From an uncultured Bacillota bacterium (GTDB lineage: Bacteria > Bacillota > Clostridia > Christensenellales > UBA1242): 17,954 nucleotides of DNA. Shown here piece by piece: positions 1-8,911 of the stretch. The translations under genes and the position numbers were made by a program. Position 1 is the stretch's first letter. The number at the start of each line of letters is the position of its first letter. The stretch lies in assembly GCA_947088415.1 (NCBI GenBank), contig CAMUGK010000011.1, forward strand, positions 1 to 17,954. Reading direction: 5' to 3'. Under the pieces are notes generated by a model, which saw nothing but the letters and a program-made list of their open reading frames with translations, was not told the DNA's origin and did no database searches.

Positions 1-48
1 CTTTTATTATAAAATTTTTTTCATGCAAAATTACAACTATAAATCTAT

Positions 49-77
49 TTGTATTTTTAACTTTTATATGTTATAAT
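49..77 (+). promoter_or_regulatory. Promoter of the M60 peptidase gene
   Basis: A perfect TATAAT -10 lies at 72-77, preceded by TG at 69-70 (extended -10). A weak TTGTAT -35 lies at 49-54 with a 17-bp spacer. Transcription would begin near 84, giving a leader of about 33 nt with a GGTGGAG ribosome site. The first 48 bases show no gene. Confidence 0.65.
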
Positions 78-116
78 ATCTTGAATTTATATATTACATC
101 AAAAAGGTGGAGTTAA

Positions 117-3100
117 ATGAAGAACAAAGTTAAAAAAGAAAAGTTTAATTTAAAAACTAAAAAGAACAGATTAATTTTCAGTTTTTCTATAATAGGTTTG
201 GCGGTTGTTGTTACGCTTTCTATTTTGCTTCCTATTCTCCTTATTGCAAAGGACAATCTTTTTGTTATCCCTGAACTCTCTTTGCCAGAAGAAGATCATT
301 ACGCTTTAAGCAAATATACTTATGATCAGCTTGACGATGTTAAAGTCACTGTCCGTGCAGACACTCGAACTTTAACTAAACGAGATCTTCCACGCAAAGA
401 AGTAAGCATGCTAAGTGACAATTTTTCATTGGTCTATGACAAAACTGCTAACAAACTCTTTCCATATTATGAAGATTACACAACCTCCTCTGAATATTTG
501 GCAGACCCGAGTTCCAAAAAAGTTGCAAAAATCAGTTTTACAGAAAATAATTATCCAAAACCTTATTATAGTCAATCAATGTCGGCATCAAAAGTTCATG
601 CTGCTGCCACCGCAATTGGAAAAAGTGATGAAGATTATTTTACTTATTACAAATATATGCTTATGTCACAAGGTCAACATCTTGCTCACGAAGCTGCTTG
701 GCGTTCGGCTTTAACCGCAAGCGATGAGGGTGGAATTAATGAAGAATTTGCATCATGGCTTAAAAAGCACCCTGCAGCAGACGGACAATACGGAGCAGTT
801 GTTGGAACTGACAATGCTGTTGAAAAAGAAATTCTTTTAGACCCTATTTATCGCACATGGCATACAACTGGGCTTTATCTTCCTGCTGGAGAGCCTGTTA
901 CAATAAAAATCGAAGGTTTAAAACCCGGAGAAAGCATTGGAATAACTCTTGGTGCAAACAATTCACTCGCTTGGCGTGGCGGATCTCCAAGTGCAAGCGT
1001 TATATCTGAAGTAACAGGTGGTAAAGCTTGGAATCAAGTGAATTATCAAAACTCAACAAGTGATTACTTCTTTAAACAAGCAGATCTTGCAACTGCTGGC
1101 GGAAAATTTTTTGATTTAAACAATGCAAGTTCTTCTCCATTTCTTCAATCTCAATGGAAAAGACAAAATTCACGTGCACCTTGGATCACTTGCGATTTTA
1201 GGTTTACAGAAAACAAAACTTACACTTTCGGATTTGCTTTTGGTGGACTTATTCAAATAACTATGAACAATTGCTATTCTCAAGTTAAAGCCACTATAAA
1301 TGGAGCTGTTGAAACCCCACATTATATTCTTGGCTCTACCACTACAGATTATTTTAACGACTATCTCAAAGAAGCGCCTGGGGTTATTGCAGCAATTGAT
1401 ACCGAAAACGGACTTCTTGTCGGGCCAACAGGAGAACTTGGAAGAAATATAAACGGTTTTCCAAATATGCGGACTGTCAAAAAAGAAGAGATAGACAAAC
1501 TTGCTATGCTTTGGCATTCTTTTATATCAGTTAATGAATCCTTTACAGGTGGAACTTACAATCGGTTTAACAAAATTATGTTTGACTGGCATGTTCCTGC
1601 AGGTGCAGCTGTTGCTCTTGGAAACTATTCATTTGCAATGCCAAACTCAATGTTTAGAGATGCTTTGAATTATCAAGGCCTTTTAAAAAGTGGAACTTGG
1701 GGAACGCTTCATGAAATTGGGCACAACCATGGCTCTGCTTATGGAGTTATTTGGGGCTTTGGAGCTGGAAGAGAAGGAGAAGTTCGTAATAATGCACTTA
1801 CTTTACTTTCTTATATAATGTTCTGCGATGTTGGAACAACTATTCGTATGGGACGCGACGCAGAACATGGTGTTTATGCAAACCCATATAGAACTTTAGC
1901 TCAAACTTTAACTTATAAAGACAGAAAGGGCGATTATGATGATGGAAGTTATGATTACTTCAGATGCCTTGGAATGTATTCAAATATTATGCACTCCTTT
2001 GGAGCAGAAAAATATTATGAGTTATTATATTCATACAAGCTTAACCCTTCTTTTATTGAAATCGACACAAAAACATTAACAACAACAGAACGAAATAGAG
2101 TTAAACGCGCGGATTTTGCATATAGATGTTCAACTGTCTACGGAATGAACTTTTTAAATTATTTTAATAATTTCTACGCAGCAAACATTATAAACAAAAT
2201 GTTTACACAAGAACAGCTTAATTTTATGAATTCACTTCCAAATTATAACCCTATTTCAAATTTTTATGCTGGCGGGATTGACGGAGTTAAAACCTCGGGA
2301 GACTATGAGGTTAGATTTGGCGACGATATTACCTTTGACCTTATGTCAACAACGATAAGCACTCTTGACGAAAATGACAAAAAAGGTTTTGAAATTATTT
2401 CTGTAAATAAACCAAAGTATGGCTCCATTAGAAAAACCCAAGACGAAAAATATGCTTATTCTTTCAATAAAAACTACACCGGCCCATCTGACGAATTTTC
2501 ATTTGATGTTAAACTGAATGACGGTGTTGTTCATAGACTAACTATTTATCTTCGAATAATTGGCTATAACACTGCAAGAATTTCAAGATACGTTGGTGTA
2601 ACCGATCCTGGAAAAGGCGGGGCAGTAATGTTTGATAGTTTTAACCAACAAATTTCAGAAATAAAACCTGAACATCTTACTTCATCTGTTGGAGCTACTC
2701 TCACCCCTTTCACTTCTAGTCAACTTGAAGTTCGCACATCAGATTTCTGGTGGCAATCCCCTGTAACAGGTCAAGTGGCACTTTCAATTGGTGGCAATGT
2801 TTTAAGATTATATGTTGGAAAAGATTTCCAAAACTTAGAAGCAACAGGGCTTGTATTCTCTGGTCAAATAAGTGGAACAGACACCCGTTTTAAACACGTT
2901 TTAAATGTTGAGAAAGGAAAACATTATGCTATTCGACTTATGACTACAAATAAAGGGTCGATGAACAAAAAGGTTGGTGGAACTGTTTATGTTCTACAAA
3001 AAGATAGCCAAGTTGTTGGCGTCCCAAATATGAGTGATGAAATATTTGCAGACCTTATAAGTCAAGGCGCAGGTTATCAAGCAATTCCAACCTCTCAAGT

Positions 3101-4535
3101 CTTCCACCCTTCCTATCCTTTAGGAAAAGAATTCACAACCTATGAATTCCAACCATATTTTATGGTTTCAAAAAAGAACAATATAAAACTTTCAAATTCT
3201 GGCACTGACAAAACAATGTGGGAAGTTCTTAAAGCTCCCGAATTTATACACGGCGGGGTTGCTCATGAAGACCCAATCAACAACCCTGGAAAAATTTACG
3301 AAAAACATGTTCAATATGTTCCACAAGTTGACGAAAATGGAAACGAACTTAAAGACGAAAACGGAAATGTGATCAGAAAGGAATATAATGTTTATTATAA
3401 TATGTGGAACTATCTTATAGATGGTGAAACCGGAACGCATCTTCATACTTCTTATACAGGCAATTATACTCCTCTTTCAGAAAATAATCCTCATGAATTT
3501 ATAATTGACACACAAAAAGTCCAATCTATGAATTTCTTTAAAGTTACTACTCGTAATAACGCAAATTCATATATAGAAAATTTTGAGTTTTATCTAGCAG
3601 ATGAAATGAAAGACGATGGAAGCTTTAATTGGAACCTTATCAAAACAGGAGATAGAAGTTTATATAATAAAAATTCTATAACACTTAAATTTGAAACACA
3701 TCAAGCAAGATATCTTCGTTTGGTTGTAAAAGAGACTTCAGGCGGAAAGTTTTCTGTTCTTTCAGAAATCGATGCAGGCATTGAATCTCCAACACAAAAA
3801 TTGATTTCACTTTCAAGCTCAAAATTGTTTACCACTTCTGGCTTTAAAAGCACTACAACCATTGATAGTGAACCAAATGGCTATTTAATGTCAGAAAGTG
3901 CAAATTCAGCCGCAGTTATAAAATTTATTGGTGATAGCGTTTCACTTTACGCCAGAACTGATCAAGATTGTGGCAAAATCAAAGTGATTATTGATGGCGA
4001 GGCTCAAGAAATTGACCTTCACAGCGATTCGCGTGAGTCACGCAAACTTGTATTTTTAAGAAATGATTTAGAAAATAAGGAGCATACTATGGAAATAATT
4101 ACAATGGGCAGTGGCAAAGTTGTTTTAAACGCTTTAGGCCTCGGTTATTCGGCGTCACTTTTAAACGCTTCAAACATCTATCTTGAAAGAGCTTTAACAA
4201 TATCTTTAATTGTATTTATAGCATTGTTTATATGTCTTGCCACACTTACACTTTGCCTGCTGTTTATCCCTAAATTTAGAAACAAAATGGGAAATAACAA
4301 AGCAATAAATTGGTTAGACAAAAAACTTGAAGAAAACAAGACTAAAAGAAAACAAAAAAGAGCAAACAAAAAAGCACAAAATTTAAATAAACAAGCACAA
4401 GAAAAACAAAATACATTAAAAGATAGTCCGCAAAACAAAAAAAGCACTAAAATTGAACAAGATGTGGGAAAATCGAAAAAATCTCCTGCAAAGTCAACAT
4501 TAGATAAAGGTTCAACTAAAAGAGTTAAAAAATAA
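117..4535 (+). CDS. Large membrane-anchored M60 (enhancin-like) metallopeptidase with galactose-binding-like domains
   Basis: This 1472-residue protein is a probable surface zinc protease; M60 peptidases act on mucins and other O-glycoproteins. Residues about 19-44 form a signal anchor or signal peptide. The M60 domain spans roughly 250-690 and begins with a typical 'GLYLPAG' segment. The zinc motif HEIGH is at 532-536, and the likely third ligand or gluzincin Glu lies in GEVRNN (E555). An Ig/cadherin-like segment follows at about 720-830. An F5/8-type-C-like segment ending in 'ARYLRLVVKE' lies at about 1100-1225, and another beta-sandwich-like region at about 1228-1350. A second membrane helix at about 1360-1386 is followed by a Lys-rich tail of roughly 85 residues, which should be cytoplasmic. 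No LPXTG motif is seen. The start is set by GGTGGAG seven bases upstream. The gene is monocistronic with its own promoter and terminator. Family assignment is strong; the substrate is inferred. Confidence 0.92.
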   Translation: MKNKVKKEKFNLKTKKNRLIFSFSIIGLAVVVTLSILLPILLIAKDNLFVIPELSLPEEDHYALSKYTYDQLDDVKVTVRADTRTLTKRDLPRKEVSMLSDNFSLVYDKTANKLFPYYEDYTTSSEYLADPSSKKVAKISFTENNYPKPYYSQSMSASKVHAAATAIGKSDEDYFTYYKYMLMSQGQHLAHEAAWRSALTASDEGGINEEFASWLKKHPAADGQYGAVVGTDNAVEKEILLDPIYRTWHTTGLYLPAGEPVTIKIEGLKPGESIGITLGANNSLAWRGGSPSASVISEVTGGKAWNQVNYQNSTSDYFFKQADLATAGGKFFDLNNASSSPFLQSQWKRQNSRAPWITCDFRFTENKTYTFGFAFGGLIQITMNNCYSQVKATINGAVETPHYILGSTTTDYFNDYLKEAPGVIAAIDTENGLLVGPTGELGRNINGFPNMRTVKKEEIDKLAMLWHSFISVNESFTGGTYNRFNKIMFDWHVPAGAAVALGNYSFAMPNSMFRDALNYQGLLKSGTWGTLHEIGHNHGSAYGVIWGFGAGREGEVRNNALTLLSYIMFCDVGTTIRMGRDAEHGVYANPYRTLAQTLTYKDRKGDYDDGSYDYFRCLGMYSNIMHSFGAEKYYELLYSYKLNPSFIEIDTKTLTTTERNRVKRADFAYRCSTVYGMNFLNYFNNFYAANIINKMFTQEQLNFMNSLPNYNPISNFYAGGIDGVKTSGDYEVRFGDDITFDLMSTTISTLDENDKKGFEIISVNKPKYGSIRKTQDEKYAYSFNKNYTGPSDEFSFDVKLNDGVVHRLTIYLRIIGYNTARISRYVGVTDPGKGGAVMFDSFNQQISEIKPEHLTSSVGATLTPFTSSQLEVRTSDFWWQSPVTGQVALSIGGNVLRLYVGKDFQNLEATGLVFSGQISGTDTRFKHVLNVEKGKHYAIRLMTTNKGSMNKKVGGTVYVLQKDSQVVGVPNMSDEIFADLISQGAGYQAIPTSQVFHPSYPLGKEFTTYEFQPYFMVSKKNNIKLSNSGTDKTMWEVLKAPEFIHGGVAHEDPINNPGKIYEKHVQYVPQVDENGNELKDENGNVIRKEYNVYYNMWNYLIDGETGTHLHTSYTGNYTPLSENNPHEFIIDTQKVQSMNFFKVTTRNNANSYIENFEFYLADEMKDDGSFNWNLIKTGDRSLYNKNSITLKFETHQARYLRLVVKETSGGKFSVLSEIDAGIESPTQKLISLSSSKLFTTSGFKSTTTIDSEPNGYLMSESANSAAVIKFIGDSVSLYARTDQDCGKIKVIIDGEAQEIDLHSDSRESRKLVFLRNDLENKEHTMEIITMGSGKVVLNALGLGYSASLLNASNIYLERALTISLIVFIALFICLATLTLCLLFIPKFRNKMGNNKAINWLDKKLEENKTKRKQKRANKKAQNLNKQAQEKQNTLKDSPQNKKSTKIEQDVGKSKKSPAKSTLDKGSTKRVKK

Positions 4536-4537
4536 TT

Positions 4538-4570
4538 AAAAATCCACCAAAAGTTCACGGTGGATTTTTT
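4538..4570 (+). terminator. Rho-independent terminator of the M60 gene
   Basis: ATCCACC at 4542-4548 pairs with GGTGGAT at 4559-4565, extended by a 5' A-run and a 3' T-run. It starts two bases after the M60 stop codon. The A/T flanks would let it work in both directions. Confidence 0.9.
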
Positions 4571-4604
4571 GTCGTATAATTTTTTATAATAACTAATTTT
4601 TTAT

Positions 4605-4633
4605 TTGCTTTTAAGTTTTTGTTTTGATATAAT
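4605..4633 (+). promoter_or_regulatory. Promoter of the HAD/polysaccharide-type gene
   Basis: TTGCTT (4605-4610), a 17-bp spacer and TATAAT (4628-4633) with TG at 4625-4626 form an extended -10 promoter. The ATG at 4662 lies 28 bases downstream, after an AAAGGA ribosome site. Confidence 0.65.
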
Positions 4634-4661
4634 TCTAATATCAAAAATAAAGGATTTAATA

Positions 4662-6562
4662 ATGAACGATAAAAATATAATTTTTGTGGATTGTTTCAAC
4701 ACAATAATCAATAGAAAATTTTCACCCAACGAGGTGATTTATAATTTTACAGAAAAGCTCGGTGAAAAGTATAAAATAGAACCAAGTGTATTATATAAAA
4801 TATTTATTAAAACCAAAAACTCACTTGCAATTACGAGCAAGCTTAAGACTGGCGAAGCGGAATATTGTTTTCTAAATGACAATCTTGGCGGGGGGGGGAT
4901 TTAAGTGCTAATTTTTCAAAAAAGGTTATAGGCAAATTTAACCAGATTGACCACCCTGCTTTTCTGAAAGATGTTTACAGATTTTATCTTCTTGCCGAAC
5001 AAGAAAGCCATTCTTTAAATGATGCGGTTGTAAATTTATTAAAACAATATAAAAAAGAAAACAAAAAAATATATATTGTTTCTGATTTTTATTGTGAAAA
5101 AGTATTTTTTGAAAGTTGGCTTAAAAACCTCGGTGTACGCGAATTATTTGATGATATTTTTGTCTCTTGCGAATTTGGCTGTTCAAAAAGAAGTGGCAAG
5201 CTTTATAAAAAAATAATTACGCTATTAAATTTAAATCCAAAAGATATTTGTATGATTGGCGATAATAAAAAATCTGATTATCTTAACGCAAAGAAAAATC
5301 GAATTTCCGCTGTAAAGATAAATAATCGTCAACTTAAAGATAGCAAGACCTTTAAAAAGAAAATAAAGTTTGGCGCAAAATATAATGAATTATATAATGT
5401 TTTTCATTCCCAAAATCAATATAATTTTTCTAACTTTGCTTTCCCTTTATATTTATTCACCAAACGTTTATACACTGAACTTCAAAACCATCATGCTAAA
5501 AATGTATTCTTTTTTGCTCGTGAAGGTCAATATTTAAAATTCTTATTTGATAAATATTGTGAAATTAATAATTTAAAAGACATTCAATCGCACTACTTAA
5601 GAGTTTCAAGAAATAGCATGCTTTTAACAAGCTTAAAACCAATTCCTCAAGAAGACTTTTCTGCAATGAATTGCTACTTTTATATTACAATAAAAAAATT
5701 TTTAACAACATTAAATTTTCATGAAAGTTTTATAAAACAAATATCAACCGAATTAAATCTAGATATAGATAAAAAGTGGAAAAATTTAAACAATTCTAAA
5801 GATTTTAAAAAACTTTTATCTAATAAAATTTTTATAAATGAATGCAATAAAAAACGAGAAAATAATCGCGAAGCATTTTTCTCTTATTTGAACTCTTTTG
5901 GTGTAGACATTCTAAAAGACGGGATGTTTGTTGTTGATGTAGGCTGGGGCGGTTCGATACAAACTCTTCTTATGAAAACCTTGGGTGACAAAATAAAAGT
6001 TCAAGGCTTTTACATCGGTGCAAGAGATAAAACAAAATCTGATATTGAGGTTAAAACCGGCCTTTTATACTCGCCTAAAAGAAAAACTTATCGCGGTCAC
6101 AAATATTTTCATCATGATATGGCATATTATGAACAACTACTGCGAGCAAATCACAATAGAGTTGATGAATATATAATGAAAAATGGAGTTGGCACATATC
6201 TTCTTGACACCAAAGTTGATGATGAAAAAAATTACAAAAATTTAATTCAACCAATGCAAAAAAGAATAACCGAAAAATTTATCTCAATATGCCAACTTGA
6301 TGTGTATAAAAATTGTTCATTAATTGAAGATTACGCAATTAGAGCATTTTATAAAATGATTTCAAAACCAACTAAAAATGACTATAATTGGCTATTTAAA
6401 TGCGAAGACAGTCATTTTGATAACTTTGTAATTGTCAATTATAACTTTAGACTTGTAAGTCATGGACTTAGAAAAGCTTTCTATCGACTTAGTAATTTAA
6501 ATTTTAAATTAAAATATTCGCTTACTGCTAAAAAAATTAAATTAAGTCGTGCCAAAAAGTAA
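4662..6562 (+). CDS. HAD hydrolase/polysaccharide-type protein (COG5610-like), frameshifted at a G9 tract, probably phase-variable OFF
   Basis: The frame from ATG 4662 runs 80 codons and stops at 4902-4904, just after nine G. The rest is open in another frame from 4898 to 6562 (554 codons). Ten or seven G would join them into a protein of about 633 residues. HAD motifs are split by the break. The nucleophile D10 in VDCFNT is upstream. The motif II Ser in VSDFY (about 141), the motif III Lys in SKRSGK (about 176-180) and the motif IV GDNKKSD (about 200) are downstream. The C-terminal half carries 'FFFAREGQYL' and 'VDVGWGGS' (about 428), typical of COG5610-like proteins found in surface polysaccharide loci. 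As written, only an 80-residue stub or a fragment restarted at ATG 5252 could be made. No other inactivating change is visible, which favours a reversible switch or an assembly error over decay. The polysaccharide role is inferred. Confidence 0.8.
4890..4898 (+). repeat. G9 homopolymer tract inside the HAD gene
   Basis: Nine consecutive G occur in a strongly AT-rich gene. Nine G gives Gly-Gly-Gly-Ile-stop, eight G also stops within a few codons, and seven or ten G keeps the frame open to 6562. Poly-G tracts of this length are classic slipped-strand contingency switches, but they are also frequent places for sequencing or assembly error. Confidence 0.85.
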
Positions 6563-6576
6563 TTTCATTCCTTATT

Positions 6577-6612
6577 AAAAAGCCTATTTATCTTTTCAAA
6601 TAGGCTTTTTTT
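6577..6612 (+). terminator. Bidirectional terminator: ends the HAD gene and originally tRNA-Arg
   Basis: AAGCCTATTT (6580-6589) pairs with AAATAGGCTT (6598-6607), with A-rich 5' and T-rich 3' flanks, so it works on both strands. It starts 15 bases after the HAD stop. On the minus strand the recombinase now reads into it, and the recombinase stop lies in the hairpin. Removing the element would place this hairpin 6 nt behind the CCA end of tRNA-Arg, so it was probably that tRNA's terminator before insertion. Confidence 0.88.
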
Positions 6613-8327
6613 GGTGCACCAATACATTTCTTCCCCAACAAATCTACACCATTTATGTCATTATTAAAATAAATATTATCATCTTCGGAAGTATTTGTCA
6701 AACTTTCATTGAACAAGTCAATAGCACTCAACTCTTTAACTTTTATGTCTAAGTTTAAATTCCCACAGACTCCTGTGGGAATTACATTTATATAAACTTC
6801 AACATTATCTTTATAGACAATTATTTTATTTAGAAAACTCTGAACAATCATTTTTCTAGTTTCAAAATCTTGTTCTTTGTCAACTAATATTTCTTTTGCC
6901 TTATTTATTGCTTCTTGCAATTCTTCCTTGTTAATTGTAATACAACCTAAGTTTTCTTGCTCTTGGCTTTTAGACAATATTAATTGTTCTTTCTCTTTTT
7001 CAAATTCAGTCAACTTATTTTCTAATGTTTCGCTATAATGTCCATTAGCAAATATATTAACAATGTTATTAATCTTCGTTTCTACATGTTCAATTTTCTT
7101 TTCCAATGTTTCTATTAAACTAGCATTACTCTTTGTTGCTATAACAAATTTATTATAATCGTCATAAATCTTGTCAACGAGTTTAGGGTCAGACAATATG
7201 CTTATAATTTCATTAATAACTAACTTTTCTATGTCATCTCTTCTTATTGAACTATTTTTGCAATATTCTTCTTTTGGACTACCTTTATAATACTTTCCGT
7301 TATTAGTACATTTATAGTAAACATAATCTTCGCCCTCTTTACATTTCTTCCAGCCTTGATAACTCTTGCCACATTCTCCACATACAATTTTACCAGATAA
7401 CAAATAATGTTCCTTTGTATTTGATGGACTTCTATGTACTCTTTGAGCAAGTATTCTCTGAACTTTTAAAAATGATTCTTTATCTACTATTTTCGGCATT
7501 CCACCTTCAACTCTAATAACATTTTCTTCATTGACACCTCTTATGATTGTGCCTCTTTCACTAATTACTGTCTTTGTTTGATTAAATAAATAAACGCCTG
7601 TGTATCTTTCATTTCTTAATATTCTATCTAGTATGGTGGCATTCTTAAACTCTCGTCCTTTATTGTCTTTATAGCCTAATTCATTTAACTTGTCCATTAT
7701 CTCATGTCTAGTGTGTCCTTGTATAGTCATTTCAAATATTAACTTAACAGCCTCTGAATTTGTAGGGTCTAAAACAGTGTCATGCAAAACTCTTCCTTTT
7801 TTACTATACTTAACTTGTCCGTTTTCCATTCTTGGCACTCTCATATAGCCATAAGGTGGGACTCCACCATTGCATTGACAATTATGTGCATTTTCATTCA
7901 TACCTTTTTTAACCTCTGTTGCTAAGTTTTGAGAATAAAAGACAGCCATAGCCTCTAATAATTTTAATAATATTTGACCTTGTGGACTTTCATCTATATT
8001 CTCACACACTGAAATAATCTTTACACCATTTAGTCTTAACTGCCTTTTATAAAAAACGGTGTCGTAATCATCTCTTGAAAATCTATCTATTTTATAAATA
8101 AGCAAAGTATCAAACTCTCTTAATTTACTATCTTTAATCATTTGTTGAAATTGTGGTCGTCTTGCTGTCTTTGCGGAACAAGCCTCATCAATATACCATT
8201 TAGAAATAATCAAATTATGCTCTTGTGCATATTTAATTATTGCTCTCTTTTGCCCGTCAATACTTTCTTCTCTTTGTCCATCACTACTAAATCTACAATA
8301 GCCAACTGCATAATTTTTATTCTTCAT
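6588..8327 (-). CDS. Large serine recombinase (integrase)
   Basis: This 579-residue site-specific recombinase probably integrates and excises the surrounding element. The N-terminal resolvase domain has the nucleophile S14 in GYCRFSSDGQ and the DRFSR motif near residue 82. A recombinase domain follows at about 155-300, then a zinc ribbon with Cys near 316, 319, 340 and 356, then a coiled coil at about 400-490. The start is the second of two adjacent ATGs, seven bases after AAGGAG; upstream in-frame codons lack a ribosome site. The last residues, after Gly-Ala-Pro, are read from the former tRNA terminator, so the present C-terminus is a product of integration. In a circularised element the same frame would run on for 67 codons (see 14183-14390). 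It lies downstream of an interrupted small ORF whose end overlaps this start. Confidence 0.93.
   Translation of the reverse strand: MKNKNYAVGYCRFSSDGQREESIDGQKRAIIKYAQEHNLIISKWYIDEACSAKTARRPQFQQMIKDSKLREFDTLLIYKIDRFSRDDYDTVFYKRQLRLNGVKIISVCENIDESPQGQILLKLLEAMAVFYSQNLATEVKKGMNENAHNCQCNGGVPPYGYMRVPRMENGQVKYSKKGRVLHDTVLDPTNSEAVKLIFEMTIQGHTRHEIMDKLNELGYKDNKGREFKNATILDRILRNERYTGVYLFNQTKTVISERGTIIRGVNEENVIRVEGGMPKIVDKESFLKVQRILAQRVHRSPSNTKEHYLLSGKIVCGECGKSYQGWKKCKEGEDYVYYKCTNNGKYYKGSPKEEYCKNSSIRRDDIEKLVINEIISILSDPKLVDKIYDDYNKFVIATKSNASLIETLEKKIEHVETKINNIVNIFANGHYSETLENKLTEFEKEKEQLILSKSQEQENLGCITINKEELQEAINKAKEILVDKEQDFETRKMIVQSFLNKIIVYKDNVEVYINVIPTGVCGNLNLDIKVKELSAIDLFNESLTNTSEDDNIYFNNDINGVDLLGKKCIGAPKKAYLKR
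6610..6621. repeat. Left attachment site, 12-bp core shared with 14385-14396
   Basis: TTTGGTGCACCA occurs here and at 14385-14396 in direct orientation. Its inner ten bases are a perfect palindrome. Here it lies in the last codons of the recombinase (Gly-Ala-Pro-Lys). The other copy is the CCA end of tRNA-Arg. Confidence 0.78.
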
Positions 8328-8481
8328 CATCTTTCTCCTTATCTTTGTTTTCAATTAGCGAATATATAAATTCATATAGTGGGTAAAGGTTTAATATATC
8401 ATTACACTCAACTCACTCTTCCTTTATATCTTCTTTTTTTCGTTTGCTTGTTGTAATCTTTTTTAACTTTTCAACTTTCAT
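8317..8481 (-). pseudogene. Small ORF interrupted by an in-frame TGA, just upstream of the recombinase
   Basis: A strong AGAGGAG site (8489-8495) sits seven bases before ATG 8481. The frame gives a very basic 22-residue peptide (starting MKVEKLKK) and meets TGA at 8413-8415. The same frame then stays open for 31 more codons (including DILNLYPLYEFIYSL) to a TAA at 8317-8319, which overlaps the start of the recombinase. This looks like one 54-codon protein broken by a stop, most simply a nonsense change of a Trp codon. A true 22-residue leader peptide translationally coupled to the recombinase, or readthrough, are alternatives. I recognise no family. It would have been missed by length filters. 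Confidence 0.5.
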
Positions 8482-8858
8482 CTTTTAACTCCTCTTACTT
8501 AAAATAATTACATACTTCTTGCATGTACATTATATTATACAGTACCTCTACTCACTTTCAGCCAAAAGTTAAAATTTATTATTTCATGAAATTATTAAAA
8601 TAAATAAACTTTCATTTACAACATAATTATTATAAAACCCTTTAAAATAAATGGCACGAAAAATTACGATAGGGCAAAAGATAATCCCTAACACTAGTGC
8701 ATGTGGTTATATTGTTTTCTTTTTTAAATCTTTATCTTTGCTTCAAACCATAGCAAAATACTTGCAAAATCGCGTGTTAAACAAGCGAAACATATTTAAG
8801 CACATAAATCTATTGATTTCGCCAAACCTCTTGTTATTTGCGAGATTTTAAATAAGAC
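8482..8858. other. Non-coding stretch of the element with dyads
   Basis: About 375 bases hold no convincing gene. The plus-strand frame at 8651-8851 lacks a ribosome site. Visible structure: the recombinase promoter region near 8534, a perfect 12-bp palindrome ATTTCATGAAAT at 8581-8592, and an inverted pair TAGGG (8670-8674)/CCCTA (8686-8690). It could hold regulatory or replication-origin sequence, but nothing decisive is seen. Confidence 0.4.
8525..8545 (-). promoter_or_regulatory. Probable promoter/operator of the recombinase operon
   Basis: On the minus strand TATAAT (8539-8534) follows TG, with a second overlapping TATAAT (8534-8529). The -35 region is poor. The -10 sits inside GTAC...GTAC (8525-8545), a partial dyad. 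An inverted pair TACAT/ATGTA lies beside it at 8509-8527. A weak -35 plus dyads suggests control by an element regulator. This is inferred from layout only. Confidence 0.4.
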
Positions 8859-8888
8859 AAAAAAACAACGACTTTTAATAGCCGTTGT
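8859..8888 (-). terminator. Terminator of the FtsK-gamma-like gene
   Basis: Read on the minus strand, ACAACG (8888-8883) pairs with CGTTGT (8870-8865) and is followed by a run of about six T. It lies 23 bases beyond the stop of the gene at 8912-9190. Confidence 0.8.
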
Positions 8889-8911
8889 CCTTTTTCTACT
8901 CTTATTTGTTG

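Noticed and set aside
4178..4558. 126-codon minus-strand ORF, Phe/Cys/Leu-rich
   Set aside because: It is the complement of the Lys-rich tail and membrane helix of the M60 protein; A-rich coding sequence gives such Phe-rich shadows.
4605..4661. Upstream in-frame start of the HAD gene at 4605
   Set aside because: It overlaps the -35 of a good promoter and has no ribosome site; ATG 4662 follows AAAGGA.
8413..8415. TGA read as Trp (alternative genetic code)
   Set aside because: All long genes use TGG for Trp and some end properly in TGA (the ABC ATPase TGA is coupled to the permease ATG).
8651..8851. 66-codon plus-strand ORF
   Set aside because: No ribosome site before its ATG, low-complexity hydrophobic content, and it lies in a dyad-rich stretch beside minus-strand genes.
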